Source: Zoogloea oryzae (lineage in GTDB: Bacteria > Pseudomonadota > Gammaproteobacteria > Burkholderiales > Rhodocyclaceae). Taken from it: a DNA stretch of 64,000 nt. The notes beneath the pieces are model-generated. The model was not told the DNA's origin, searched no databases, and saw nothing but the letters and a program-made list of their open reading frames with translations. This document shows positions 24,632 to 33,880 of the stretch, in pieces; within the stretch, counting starts at the first letter, position 1; the number at the start of each line of letters is the position of its first letter. The stretch is from contig NZ_BSPX01000003.1 of NCBI RefSeq assembly GCF_030161255.1, positions 1-64,000 on the forward strand, in the 5' to 3' direction. Both the position numbers and the translations under genes were made by a program.

Positions 24632-26554
24632 ATGAGTATCTTCACCAGCTTTCAGACCCGTTACGAAACAACACGGGAAGAGGAAATGTCGGTCCAGGAA
24701 TACCTGGAACTGTGCAAGTCCGACAAGATGGCTTACGCCAGCTCCGCCGAGCGGATGCTCCAGGCGATCGGCGAGCCGGAGCTTGTCGATACCCGTCTCG
24801 ACCCCCGCCTCTCGCGCATCTTTTCCAACAAGATGATCAAGATCTATCCGGCCTTCCGGGATTTCTACGGAATGGAGGAATCGATCGAGAACATCGTGTC
24901 GTATTTCCGACACGCGGCCCAGGGTCTGGAGGAAAAGAAACAGATCCTCTACCTCCTCGGGCCAGTGGGTGGCGGCAAGAGTTCGCTCGCCGAAAAGCTC
25001 AAGTCACTCGTCGAGAAGATCCCCTTCTACGCCATCAAGGGCTCGCCGGTACATGAATCCCCGCTCGGGCTGTTCAGCATGGACGAGGACGGCGCGATCC
25101 TCGAAGACGACTACGGCATTCCCCGGCGCTACCTCAACACCATCATGAGCCCGTGGGCGGTCAAGCGCCTGCACGAGTTCAATGGTGACATCACCAAGTT
25201 CAAGGTGGTCAAGCTGCGCCCGTCGGTGCTCCGCCAGGTTGCCGTGGCCAAGACCGAACCCGGCGACGAGAACAACCAGGACATCTCGTCGCTGGTGGGC
25301 AAGATCGACATCCGCAAGCTGGAGCAGTATTCCCAGGACGACCCGGACGCCTACTCGTACTCCGGCGGCCTGTGCCTCGCCAACCGGGGGCTGCTGGAGT
25401 TCGTCGAGATGTTCAAGGCGCCGATCAAGGTGCTGCATCCGCTCCTCACCGCCACCCAGGAAGGCAACTACAAGGGCACTGAAGGCTTCGGCGCGATCCC
25501 CTTCGACGGCATCGTGATGGCCCATTCCAACGAATCGGAATGGGCAGCATTCAAGAACAACCGCAACAACGAGGCCTTCCTCGACCGCATCTACACCGTC
25601 AAGGTGCCCTACTGCCTGCGGGTATCGGATGAGGTGCGGATCTACGAGAAGCTGCTTACCAACAGTTCGCTGTCCCACGCCCCCTGCGCGCCCGACACCC
25701 TCAAGATGATGGCGCAGTTTGCGGTACTGTCGCGCATCAAGGAGCCCGAGAACTCCAGCCTGTTCTCCAAGATGCGGGTGTACGACGGCGAGAACCTGAA
25801 GGACACCGACCCGAAGGCCAAGAGCTACCAGGAATACCGCGACTACGCTGGCGTCGACGAAGGCATGAACGGGCTCTCCACCCGCTTCGCCTTCAAGGTG
25901 TTGTCCAAGGTGTTCAACTTTGATCACCGCGAAGTGGCTGCCAACCCGGTGCACCTCATGTACGTGCTCGAGCAGCAGATCGCCCAGGAGCAATACCCGC
26001 CCGAGAACGAAGCCAAGTACCTGGCCTTCATCAAGGAATTCCTCGCCCCGCGCTACGCCGAGTTCATCGGCAAGGAGATCCAGACCGCCTACCTCGAAAG
26101 CTACAGCGAGTACGGCCAGAACATCTTCGACCGCTACGTGACCTACGCCGACTTCTGGATCCAGGACCAGGAATACCGCGACCAGAACACCGGCGAGATC
26201 CTCGATCGCAACGCGCTCAACGACGAGCTCGAGAAGATCGAGAAGCCGGCCGGCATCAGCAACCCGAAGGACTTCCGCAACGAGGTGGTGAACTTCGTAC
26301 TCCGCGCCCGTGCCAAGAACAACGGCAAGAACCCGAGCTGGACGAGCTACGAAAAGCTCCGCGCGGTGATCGAGAAGAAGATGTTCTCCAACACCGAGGA
26401 TCTGCTGCCCGTCATCAGCTTCAACGCCAAGGCCAGCGGCGACGAGCAGAAGAAGCACCAGAACTTCGTCAATCGCATGATCGAAAAGGGCTACACCGAG
26501 AAGCAGGTCCGCTTGCTCTGCGAGTGGTATCTGCGCGTCCGCAAGTCGTCCTGA
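24632..26554 (+). CDS. prkA: Serine protein kinase PrkA (AAA+ family)
   Basis: A 640-aa PrkA protein. The N-terminal AAA+ domain has Walker A GPVGGGKSS near residue 110, and the C-terminal part is the eukaryote-like kinase-related domain characteristic of the family. PrkA proteins are linked to sporulation in Bacillus and to stationary phase or starvation in Proteobacteria (YeaG); some members show ATP-dependent protease activity. The ATG at 24632 is preceded by GGGAGA. It is followed by yeaH and spoVR, the conserved yeaG-yeaH-ycgB set. Confidence 0.93.
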   Translation: MSIFTSFQTRYETTREEEMSVQEYLELCKSDKMAYASSAERMLQAIGEPELVDTRLDPRLSRIFSNKMIKIYPAFRDFYGMEESIENIVSYFRHAAQGLEEKKQILYLLGPVGGGKSSLAEKLKSLVEKIPFYAIKGSPVHESPLGLFSMDEDGAILEDDYGIPRRYLNTIMSPWAVKRLHEFNGDITKFKVVKLRPSVLRQVAVAKTEPGDENNQDISSLVGKIDIRKLEQYSQDDPDAYSYSGGLCLANRGLLEFVEMFKAPIKVLHPLLTATQEGNYKGTEGFGAIPFDGIVMAHSNESEWAAFKNNRNNEAFLDRIYTVKVPYCLRVSDEVRIYEKLLTNSSLSHAPCAPDTLKMMAQFAVLSRIKEPENSSLFSKMRVYDGENLKDTDPKAKSYQEYRDYAGVDEGMNGLSTRFAFKVLSKVFNFDHREVAANPVHLMYVLEQQIAQEQYPPENEAKYLAFIKEFLAPRYAEFIGKEIQTAYLESYSEYGQNIFDRYVTYADFWIQDQEYRDQNTGEILDRNALNDELEKIEKPAGISNPKDFRNEVVNFVLRARAKNNGKNPSWTSYEKLRAVIEKKMFSNTEDLLPVISFNAKASGDEQKKHQNFVNRMIEKGYTEKQVRLLCEWYLRVRKSS

Positions 26555-26611
26555 CCGCACGACCGCCGGCCCCGTCGGGCTGGCGGCACGTCAACAGTTC
26601 GCGAGGCCCGA

Positions 26612-27880
26612 ATGGTCCGAATCATCGATCGCCGGTTCGACAGCAAGAACAAGAGTGCTGTGAACCGGCAGCGGTTCATGCGCCGTTTCAAACACCAGAT
26701 CCGCGAGGCGGTGGCCGATGCCATCTCCGGCCGCTCCATCAAGGATCTGGATAACGGCGAGAGCGTCTCCATCCCCGCCAAGGATCTCTCTGAGCCCCAG
26801 TTTCATCACGGGCGCGGCGGGGTATGGGAGACCATCTTCACCGGCAACGACCAGTTCTCCACCGGCGACCAGATCAACCGTCCGCAAGGCGGCGGCGGTA
26901 GCGGCACCGGCAAGGGCAAGGCCAGCAACGAGGGCGAAGGCGAGGACGATTTCGTCTTCAACCTCTCGCGCGAGGAATTCCTCGACGTGTTCTTCGACGA
27001 CCTGGCGCTGCCCAACCTGGTCAAGACCCAGCTCGCCCGCATCCACGAGTACAAGAGCCAGCGCGCCGGCTTCACCAACGACGGCACGCCGGCCAACATC
27101 AACGTGGTGCGCTCGCTGCGCGGCGCGCTGGGCCGCCGGCTGGCACTGTCGTCGCCCTACCGCGGCAGCTTGCGTGAGTTGCAAAAGCAACTTGAAGAGT
27201 TGCTTTTGACACACCCAGAAGACGATCCCGAAGTCATCAAGCTGAAGGACGAGATCGGCATTCTCCGCGCCAAGATCGAGGCCATCCCCTTCATCGACAC
27301 CTTCGACCTGCGCTACAACAACCGGATCAAGGTACCCAAGCCGACCACCCAGGCCGTGATGTTCTGCATCATGGACGTGTCGGGCTCAATGGACGAGGAG
27401 AAGAAAGCGACAGCCAAGCGCTTCTTCATGCTGCTGTACCTCTTCCTCACCCGCACCTACGAGCACATCGAGGTGGTGTTCATCCGCCACCACACAGTAG
27501 CCAAGGAAGTGAACGAGGAAGACTTCTTCCACTCCCGCGAATCCGGCGGCACCGTGGTGTCGAGCGCCCTCGAACTGATGAAGGACATCCTCCACCAGCG
27601 CTACGCCAACGGCGCCTGGAACATCTACGGCGCGCAGGCCTCCGACGGCGACAACTGGGAGAACGATTCGCCCCACTGTCGCGAGGTGCTCGCCAGTTCG
27701 ATCCTGCCTTTCCTCCAGTACTTCGCCTACATCGAGATCACCCCGGGCGAGCCGCAGAACCTGTGGCGCGAATACGAAAAACTGGTCGGCCACCACACCA
27801 ACTTCGCAATGCAGCACATCGAAGGGCTGCCCGACATCTATCCCGTGTTCCGCGAACTCTTCAAGAAGAAACTGGCATGA
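26612..27880 (+). CDS. yeaH: YeaH/YhbH family protein (DUF444, von Willebrand A-like)
   Basis: A 422-aa cytoplasmic protein of the DUF444 family. The N-terminal half is charged and contains a Gly-rich linker (GGGGSGTGKGK, near residue 92). The second half is a vWA-like domain with a MIDAS-type DVSGSMD motif near residue 255, suggesting metal-dependent protein binding. It is the usual partner of PrkA. It starts 57 bp after prkA, and its stop overlaps the spoVR start by 4 bp. Confidence 0.92.
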   Translation: MVRIIDRRFDSKNKSAVNRQRFMRRFKHQIREAVADAISGRSIKDLDNGESVSIPAKDLSEPQFHHGRGGVWETIFTGNDQFSTGDQINRPQGGGGSGTGKGKASNEGEGEDDFVFNLSREEFLDVFFDDLALPNLVKTQLARIHEYKSQRAGFTNDGTPANINVVRSLRGALGRRLALSSPYRGSLRELQKQLEELLLTHPEDDPEVIKLKDEIGILRAKIEAIPFIDTFDLRYNNRIKVPKPTTQAVMFCIMDVSGSMDEEKKATAKRFFMLLYLFLTRTYEHIEVVFIRHHTVAKEVNEEDFFHSRESGGTVVSSALELMKDILHQRYANGAWNIYGAQASDGDNWENDSPHCREVLASSILPFLQYFAYIEITPGEPQNLWREYEKLVGHHTNFAMQHIEGLPDIYPVFRELFKKKLA

Positions 27881-29415
27881 GCACAGCGACCAGAACCAAG
27901 CGCAGGAAATCCCTGCCCGCCCCAGGCGAGTGGACCTTCGAGCTCATCGAGACCTACCACGCCGAGATCGACCGCGTGGCGCGCAGCTTCGGGCTCGACA
28001 CCTACCCGATCCAGATCGAGGTCATCACCTCCGAGCAGATGATGGACGCCTACTCGTCCGTCGGGATGCCCGTCAATTACCACCACTGGTCCTTCGGCAA
28101 GAGCTTCCTGCAGACCGAAAAAGGCTACCGCCGCGGCCAGATGGGCCTCGCCTACGAGATCGTGATCAATTCCAACCCCTGCATCGCCTACCTCATGGAA
28201 GAGAACACCATGACGATGCAGGCCCTGGTGATCGCCCACGCCGCCTACGGCCACAACAGCTTCTTCAAGGGCAACTACCTGTTCCGGCAGTGGACCAACG
28301 CCGACGCCATCGTCGACTACCTCCTCTTCGCCAAGAACTACCTCACCGAATGCGAAGAGCGCTACGGCGAAGAGGAGGTCGAGCTCCTCCTCGACTCCTG
28401 TCACGCCCTGATGAACGTCGGCGTGGATCGCTACAAGCGCCCCGCCAAGCTCTCGCTGGACAAAGAGCTCACCCGCCAGCGGGAACGCGCCGAATACCTG
28501 CAAAGCCAGGTCAATGACCTGTGGCGCACCCTGCCCGCCCAGCAGCAGCGCACCGCCACCGTCGAGGCCCGGCGCTTCCCGCCCGAGCCCCAGGAAAACC
28601 TTCTCTACTTCATCGAGAAGAACGCCCCGCTCCTCGAACCCTGGCAGCGGGAGATCGTGCGCATCGTGCGCAAGATCGGTCAGTACTTCTTCCCCCAGCG
28701 CCAGACCCAGGTGATGAACGAAGGCTGGGCCACCTACTGGCACTACACCCTGCTCAACACCTTGTACGACGAAGGGCTGCTCACCGACAGCTTCATGATG
28801 GAGTTCCTCCACTCCCACACCAACGTCGTCTATCAACCAAGTTACAGCGAACCCTGGTACCGCGGCCTCAACCCCTACGCCCTGGGTTTTGCCATGTGGC
28901 AGGACATCCGCCGCATCTGCGAAAGCCCCACCGACGAAGACCGCTACTGGTTCCCGGACATCGCCGGCAGCGACTGGCGCGAGACCTTCGACTTCGCCAT
29001 GCGCAACTTCAAGGACGAGAGCTTCGTCGCCCAGTTCCTGTCGCCCAAGGTGATGCGCGACTTCCGCCTCTTCGCTATCCTCGACGACGACAAGGACAGC
29101 AAGCTCAAGATCTCCGCCATCCACGACGAGTCTGGCTACCGCCGGGTGCGCGAAATCCTCTCCGACAACTACAACCTGGGCAGCCGCGAGCCCAACCTGC
29201 AGGTCTGGAACGTCGACCTGCGCGGCGACCGCTCCCTCACCCTGCGCCACCAGATGTACCAGCGCCGCCCGCTGTCCGGCGATAACGACGAAGTCCTCAA
29301 GCACGTCGCCCGCCTGTGGGGCTTTGCCGTGAAGCTCGAAGTCGCCCAGGAAGACGGCACCGTGCACTGCATCAACGAATGCCGACAAGACAGGCGGAAG
29401 AGCGACCGGAGCTGA
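27877..29415 (+). CDS. spoVR: SpoVR family protein (YcgB-like)
   Basis: A 512-aa SpoVR/YcgB protein. Typical features are the N-terminal GLDTYPIQIEVITSEQMMDA, HAAYGHNSFFK, and MNEGWATYWHY with conserved His and Glu residues that could bind metal. The molecular activity is not established. In Bacillus it is involved in spore cortex formation; in Proteobacteria it travels with prkA and yeaH. The ATGA overlap with yeaH shows coupled translation. Confidence 0.93.
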   Translation: MSTATRTKRRKSLPAPGEWTFELIETYHAEIDRVARSFGLDTYPIQIEVITSEQMMDAYSSVGMPVNYHHWSFGKSFLQTEKGYRRGQMGLAYEIVINSNPCIAYLMEENTMTMQALVIAHAAYGHNSFFKGNYLFRQWTNADAIVDYLLFAKNYLTECEERYGEEEVELLLDSCHALMNVGVDRYKRPAKLSLDKELTRQRERAEYLQSQVNDLWRTLPAQQQRTATVEARRFPPEPQENLLYFIEKNAPLLEPWQREIVRIVRKIGQYFFPQRQTQVMNEGWATYWHYTLLNTLYDEGLLTDSFMMEFLHSHTNVVYQPSYSEPWYRGLNPYALGFAMWQDIRRICESPTDEDRYWFPDIAGSDWRETFDFAMRNFKDESFVAQFLSPKVMRDFRLFAILDDDKDSKLKISAIHDESGYRRVREILSDNYNLGSREPNLQVWNVDLRGDRSLTLRHQMYQRRPLSGDNDEVLKHVARLWGFAVKLEVAQEDGTVHCINECRQDRRKSDRS

Positions 29416-29478
29416 GCCCACCCGCTCACCCCCCAACAATCGCCCCCCGCCCACCGGCGGGCCGATTAAAATGGCGGG

Positions 29479-30489
29479 ATGCCCGCCCGTAACGCCCACC
29501 AGATCCTAGGGGTCGATCCCGATGCCACCCTCGCCGAAATCAAGCGCGCCTACAAGCGCCTGGCGATGCGCTGGCACCCGGATCGCAACCCCGACCCCCA
29601 GGCCCAGGACCAGTTCCGCCTCGTCCGCCAGGCCTTCGAGCGCCTCACCCAGAAGCCCGATGACGCGTCGGACGACGTAGACACCGCGCCCGAACCGTCC
29701 GCCAGGCATTCAAAACCTGCCAAGCCCAAAGGCGAAGACCGTCGCCAGGAAGTTTTCGTCGATCTCCTCGACGCCGCCCGGGGCGCCACCGTCACCGTCA
29801 CCGTAGAAGGCCGCGAGCCCTGCAACGATTGCAACGGCAGCGGTCACCGCAGCTATGGCCGCACCAGCATGTGCAGCCACTGCCACGGCAGCGGCCGGGT
29901 GCGCAGCGGCGGCGGGCTCAAGTCCTGCTCCCACTGCCACGGCAAGGGCTTCACCACCGACACCCGCTGCCCCAGTTGCGAAGGCCGCGGCTGGAACCCG
30001 GCCGACCGGCAGCTGGCCGTCAGCGTTCCGCCCGCCATGCTGCCCGGCGAAGAACTCCGCATCAGCGGCCAGGGCGGCCCCGCGCCGGATGACGGCGAGC
30101 CGGGCGACCTCTACCTCACCCTGCGCACCCACCCGCACCCGCTGTTCCGCCTCGACGGCCACGACATCCACGTCACCGTGCCGGTGAGCGTGTTCCGCGT
30201 GCTGGCCGGCGGCAGCATCGACGTGCCCACCCTCGACGGCGTGCGCGAGGTGCTGCTCCCCGAAGCCGCCACCAGCCCCGAGATCCGCGTGGCCGGCGCA
30301 GGCTTTCCGGGCCGCGGCCGCCGCAAGCCCGGCGACCTGCTGGTCCATCTCGACACCCAGCAGCTCCAGTTCCTCGGCAAGGAACAAAAAGCCATGCTCG
30401 AAATGGCCGAGCAGATGCTCCAGAACAACCTCAAGGCCCAGAGCCCGGTGCTGGCCCGCTGGAACGCGGTGGTCGACACCTACCGCTGA
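29479..30489 (+). CDS. DnaJ-like co-chaperone with zinc-finger domain
   Basis: A 336-aa J-domain protein. Residues 1-60 form the J domain with the HPD motif (RWHPDRNPD). Four CxxCxGxG repeats (CNDCNGSG, CSHCHGSG, CSHCHGKG, CPSCEGRG; about residues 115-170) make two zinc sites. The substrate-binding C-terminal domain follows. It differs from housekeeping DnaJ in lacking a Gly/Phe-rich linker, which is replaced by a short charged, Pro/Ala-rich stretch, and in being shorter. It probably stimulates DnaK or an Hsp70 paralogue on particular clients. It lies 63 bp downstream of spoVR and may be co-transcribed. Confidence 0.85.
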   Translation: MPARNAHQILGVDPDATLAEIKRAYKRLAMRWHPDRNPDPQAQDQFRLVRQAFERLTQKPDDASDDVDTAPEPSARHSKPAKPKGEDRRQEVFVDLLDAARGATVTVTVEGREPCNDCNGSGHRSYGRTSMCSHCHGSGRVRSGGGLKSCSHCHGKGFTTDTRCPSCEGRGWNPADRQLAVSVPPAMLPGEELRISGQGGPAPDDGEPGDLYLTLRTHPHPLFRLDGHDIHVTVPVSVFRVLAGGSIDVPTLDGVREVLLPEAATSPEIRVAGAGFPGRGRRKPGDLLVHLDTQQLQFLGKEQKAMLEMAEQMLQNNLKAQSPVLARWNAVVDTYR

Positions 30490-30573
30490 CCCGCCCTCAC
30501 CCCACAGCAACACCCACAACTAGACGGCAAAAATTGCCGCTTCCGGCCCAGCGCCAACCCAAGCAGAGATTCC

Positions 30574-31836
30574 ATGTCCCGCAAAAAGCCCGAACTCCTC
30601 GCCCCCGCCGGCTCCCTGGCGATGCTCGACACCGCCTTCGCCTTTGGCGCCGACGCCATCTACGCCGGCCAGCCGCGCTACTCGCTGCGCGTGCGCAACA
30701 ACGATTTCGGCGACCTGCCGGTGCTCGCCGACGGCATCAATCGCGCCCACAGCCAGGGCAAGCACTTCTATGTGGTCGCCAACATCTATCCCCATGGCGC
30801 CAAGATCAAGACCTTCATCAAGGACATCGCCCCGGTCATCGCCCTCAAGCCCGACGCCCTGATCATGTCCGATCCGGGCCTGATCCTGATGGTCCGCGAG
30901 AACTTCCCCGAGATGCCCATCCACCTGTCGGTGCAGTCCAACACCGTCAATGCCGCCGCGGTGCGCTTCTGGAAGATGGCCGGCATCTCGCGGGTGATCC
31001 TCTCCCGGGAACTCTCCATCGACGAGATCGCCAGCATCCGCCAGGATTGCCCCGACACCGAGCTCGAAGTCTTCATCCACGGCGCCCTGTGCATCGCGTA
31101 TTCGGGCCGCTGCCTGCTCTCCGGCTACTTCAACCACCGCGACCCCAACCAGGGCACCTGCACCAACTCCTGCCGCTGGGATTTCAAGACCCACGAAGCC
31201 AAGACCAACAGCACCGGCGACGTGTATCTGCTCGAAGAACCGCAAAAGCGCGCCGGCGACTACATGCCCATCGAAGAGGACGAGCACGGCACCTACATCC
31301 TCAACTCCAAAGATCTACGCGCCATCGAGCACGTCCAGCGGCTCACCGAGATCGGCATCGACTCCTTCAAGATCGAAGGCCGCACCAAGAGCCCCTACTA
31401 CGTCGCCCGCACCAGCCAGGCCTACCGCCAGGCCATCGACGACGCCTTCGCCGGCCGCGGGCTCGACCCGGCGCTGCTGGGCCAGCTCGAAGGCCTCGCA
31501 AACCGGGGCTACACCGACGGCTTCTACCAGCGCCACACGCCCCACGAGATGCAGAACTACCTGCGCGGCCACTCCGAATCCAACCGCAGCCTGTATGTGG
31601 GCGACGTGGTGGGCTACGACGCGGCGCGCGGATTTGCCGAAATCGCCTCGAAAAACGCGTTTTCGGTGGGCGACCGGCTCGAGCTGATCCACCCTTCCGG
31701 CAACGCCGAAATCCGCGTCGAACGCCTGATCGACGCCGCCGGCGAGCCCGTCGAGCGGGTGCCTGGCAGCGATCACCGGGTCTGGCTGCCGCTGCCTCCG
31801 GGCTGCGTCGGCGCCTTTGTCGCGCGATTTTTATAA
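30574..31836 (+). CDS. trhP: tRNA hydroxylation protein TrhP (YegQ, U32 family)
   Basis: A 420-aa protein of the U32 family. It opens with PELLAPAGSLAML and carries the four-cysteine region IHGALCIAYSGRCLLSGYF..CTNSC near residues 170-205 that ligates an iron-sulfur cluster. YegQ/TrhP hydroxylates U34 of certain tRNAs to 5-hydroxyuridine, using prephenate in E. coli. The family was long called collagenase-like peptidase, but this subgroup is a tRNA modifier. Length and start match YegQ. It stands 84 bp after the DnaJ-like gene. Confidence 0.87.
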   Translation: MSRKKPELLAPAGSLAMLDTAFAFGADAIYAGQPRYSLRVRNNDFGDLPVLADGINRAHSQGKHFYVVANIYPHGAKIKTFIKDIAPVIALKPDALIMSDPGLILMVRENFPEMPIHLSVQSNTVNAAAVRFWKMAGISRVILSRELSIDEIASIRQDCPDTELEVFIHGALCIAYSGRCLLSGYFNHRDPNQGTCTNSCRWDFKTHEAKTNSTGDVYLLEEPQKRAGDYMPIEEDEHGTYILNSKDLRAIEHVQRLTEIGIDSFKIEGRTKSPYYVARTSQAYRQAIDDAFAGRGLDPALLGQLEGLANRGYTDGFYQRHTPHEMQNYLRGHSESNRSLYVGDVVGYDAARGFAEIASKNAFSVGDRLELIHPSGNAEIRVERLIDAAGEPVERVPGSDHRVWLPLPPGCVGAFVARFL

Positions 31837-31851
31837 ATCTTCCCGGTTTTC

Positions 31852-31880
31852 TTGCCTAAGGCGCTGAAGTAGTTCAGAAT
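31852..31880 (+). promoter_or_regulatory. Candidate rpmE promoter
   Basis: TTGCCT (31852-31857) and CAGAAT (31875-31880) are 17 bp apart, each matching four of six consensus bases, about 60 bp upstream of the rpmE start. Weak but correctly placed. Confidence 0.35.
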
Positions 31881-31939
31881 GCCGTGTTTTCCGGGTGGCC
31901 AAATTCACCACCCACGTGTACTTCCCAAAGGACCAAGCG

Positions 31940-32158
31940 ATGAAAGCCGATACCCACCCGAATTACAAAGAAGTGCAAGTGACTTGCTCCTGCGGCAACA
32001 CTTTCACCACCCGCTCCACCATGGGCAAGCCCCAGTACCACGTGGAAGTGTGCTCTGCCTGCCACCCGTTCTACACCGGCAAGCAGAAGATCGTTGACAC
32101 CGCGGGTCGCGTCGAGCGTTTCCGTCAGAAGTACGGTTCCGTGCAGCGCCTGGGCTAA
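31940..32158 (+). CDS. rpmE: 50S ribosomal protein L31, zinc-binding type
   Basis: A 72-aa L31 protein of the large ribosomal subunit. It has the cysteine-containing (C+) form: C16 and C18 (TCSCGN) and CSAC near residues 37-40 bind zinc. HPFYTGKQK and the C-terminal VERFRQKYG are standard. The ATG at 31940 gives the expected MKADTHPNY start. It is monocistronic, with a terminator 26 bp downstream. Confidence 0.97.
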   Translation: MKADTHPNYKEVQVTCSCGNTFTTRSTMGKPQYHVEVCSACHPFYTGKQKIVDTAGRVERFRQKYGSVQRLG

Positions 32159-32184
32159 TATTCGCCCAACGCCGGCATCGTCCG

Positions 32185-32211
32185 AAAAAGGCAGCCGAGG
32201 CTGCCTTTTTT
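32185..32211 (+). terminator. Rho-independent terminator after rpmE
   Basis: AAAAAGGCAGC-CGAG-GCTGCCTTTTTTA forms a stem with a GC-rich core of seven pairs and a U-rich tail. It lies just after rpmE; being nearly symmetric it could also work on the other strand. Confidence 0.88.
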
Positions 32212-32251
32212 ATTGCCGGTTGCACACCCACCGCCTCCAGATCGAGCACCC

Positions 32252-33880
32252 ATGCCCCACGACGCCCCCCGCCTTTCCCTGCCGGCGCCGGTTACCGGCT
32301 GGCCTCTGGCCGTGCTCATCGCCGTCTATCTGCTGGTCGGTACCACCGGGCATCTTCCGTGGCGGGGTGACGACCTCACCCACCTCGGCCCGATCCACGC
32401 CATCCTCACCCGTGGCAGCTGGCTGATGCCCGAGATCGCCGGCGAAGCCTTCCACGACTTCCCGCCCCTCTACTACTGGGCCGGCGCCATCCTGGCCAAG
32501 CTCCTCGGCGGCCTGCTGCCGATCCACGACGCAGCCCGCCTCGCCAGCAGCCTGTTCACCGCCGCCTTCCTGTACTGGACAGGCATCGCCGCCCGTCGCC
32601 TGTATGGCGAAACCGCCTTCGCGCCGGCAATCCTGCTGGCCCTCGGCGCCGTCGGCCTCGTCGTCCACGCCCACGAAACCCAGCCCATCCTCGCCCAGCT
32701 CGCCGGCATGGCCGTGTGTTACGCCGGCCTTGGTCAGCTGGCCGAACGTCCGATCCGCGGCGGGCTCCAGGCCGGCCTTGGCAGTGGGCTCGCCTTCCTC
32801 GCCGGCGGCCTGCCCGGCGTGGTGCTCACCGTGCCCGTGCTGCTGGTGGCCCCAATGCTGTGCCCCAGCTGCCGCAACCGCACCATCGTCACCGGCATCG
32901 CCCTTGGACTGATCACAGGCTGCGCGATCGCCGGCGCATGGCTGGGCTCGGTCGCCCTGACCACCCCCAACGCCCTCGCCGCCTGGTGGGCCAACGAACT
33001 CACCACCAACACGCCCCACGCCTACCATCTGGCCGATTTCGGCAAGCTGCTCCAGCTGGCCGGCTGGTTCGCCTGGCCCCTGTGGCCGATCGCCGGCTGG
33101 GCGGTGTGGCGCAACCGGCACACCCTGGCCACGCCACCGCTGGCGCTTCCGCTCATGGCCAGCCTGCTGGCGATCCTGCTGGTTGCCACCACCGGCAACC
33201 TGCGCCCGGCCAACATGCTGCCGGTGCTGCCGCCGCTGGCACTGCTCGCCGCTCTAGGCGTTTCCAGCCTGCGCCGGGGCGCCGCCAATGCCTTCGACTG
33301 GTTCGGCATCATGGCTTTCGCCTTCTTCGCCCTGCTGGTGTGGGCGGGATGGAGCGCGCTGCACTTCGGCTGGCCGCCGGGCCTTGCCCGTTCGGTCGCC
33401 AAGATGGCCCCGGATTTCCCCCGCGACAGCCTGGTTGGCGGAACGCTGATCGGCGTGCTCATCAGCATTGCGCTGCTGGTCATGCCGCTGTTCGTGCGCC
33501 GCACGCCCGCCCGCGGTACCACCAACTGGGCGTTCGGCATCACGCTCCTGTGGTGTCTTGCCGTCATCCTGTGGCAGCCCTGGTTTGCCTACACCAAGAA
33601 CTACCAGCCCGTTGCCGCCGAGCTGAAGGTTGCCCTGGCAGGCCAGCCCACCAGCTGCATCGCACGACGCGGCCTGGGTGACACCCAGCGGGCCGCCCTC
33701 GACTACTTCGCCGGCATCCGCACGGTGCCCAATGCCATTGGCGGCGAGTGCAAGCTGCTGCTCACCTACGCCACCAGCAGCCAGGCCCAGAAGGTCCGTG
33801 GCGAAGGGAGTCTGATCTGGGAGCGGCGCCTCGGTGGCGGCCGCAAGGCCGAGACCTTCAAACTCTACAACCGTGACTGA
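32252..33880 (+). CDS. Polytopic ArnT/GT39-like membrane glycosyltransferase
   Basis: A 542-aa integral membrane protein with around ten hydrophobic segments. The first periplasmic loop carries GHLPWRGDDLTHLGPI, the acidic position found in PMT/ArnT-type enzymes that use polyprenyl-phosphate sugars, and FPPLYYWAG follows like the PxxxY segment of that family. A hydrophilic periplasmic tail of about 100 residues ends the protein. Donor and acceptor are unknown. The ATG at 32252 is chosen over an upstream ATG at 32213 that lies in the rpmE terminator. Its stop overlaps pgi by 8 bp. Confidence 0.7.
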   Translation: MPHDAPRLSLPAPVTGWPLAVLIAVYLLVGTTGHLPWRGDDLTHLGPIHAILTRGSWLMPEIAGEAFHDFPPLYYWAGAILAKLLGGLLPIHDAARLASSLFTAAFLYWTGIAARRLYGETAFAPAILLALGAVGLVVHAHETQPILAQLAGMAVCYAGLGQLAERPIRGGLQAGLGSGLAFLAGGLPGVVLTVPVLLVAPMLCPSCRNRTIVTGIALGLITGCAIAGAWLGSVALTTPNALAAWWANELTTNTPHAYHLADFGKLLQLAGWFAWPLWPIAGWAVWRNRHTLATPPLALPLMASLLAILLVATTGNLRPANMLPVLPPLALLAALGVSSLRRGAANAFDWFGIMAFAFFALLVWAGWSALHFGWPPGLARSVAKMAPDFPRDSLVGGTLIGVLISIALLVMPLFVRRTPARGTTNWAFGITLLWCLAVILWQPWFAYTKNYQPVAAELKVALAGQPTSCIARRGLGDTQRAALDYFAGIRTVPNAIGGECKLLLTYATSSQAQKVRGEGSLIWERRLGGGRKAETFKLYNRD

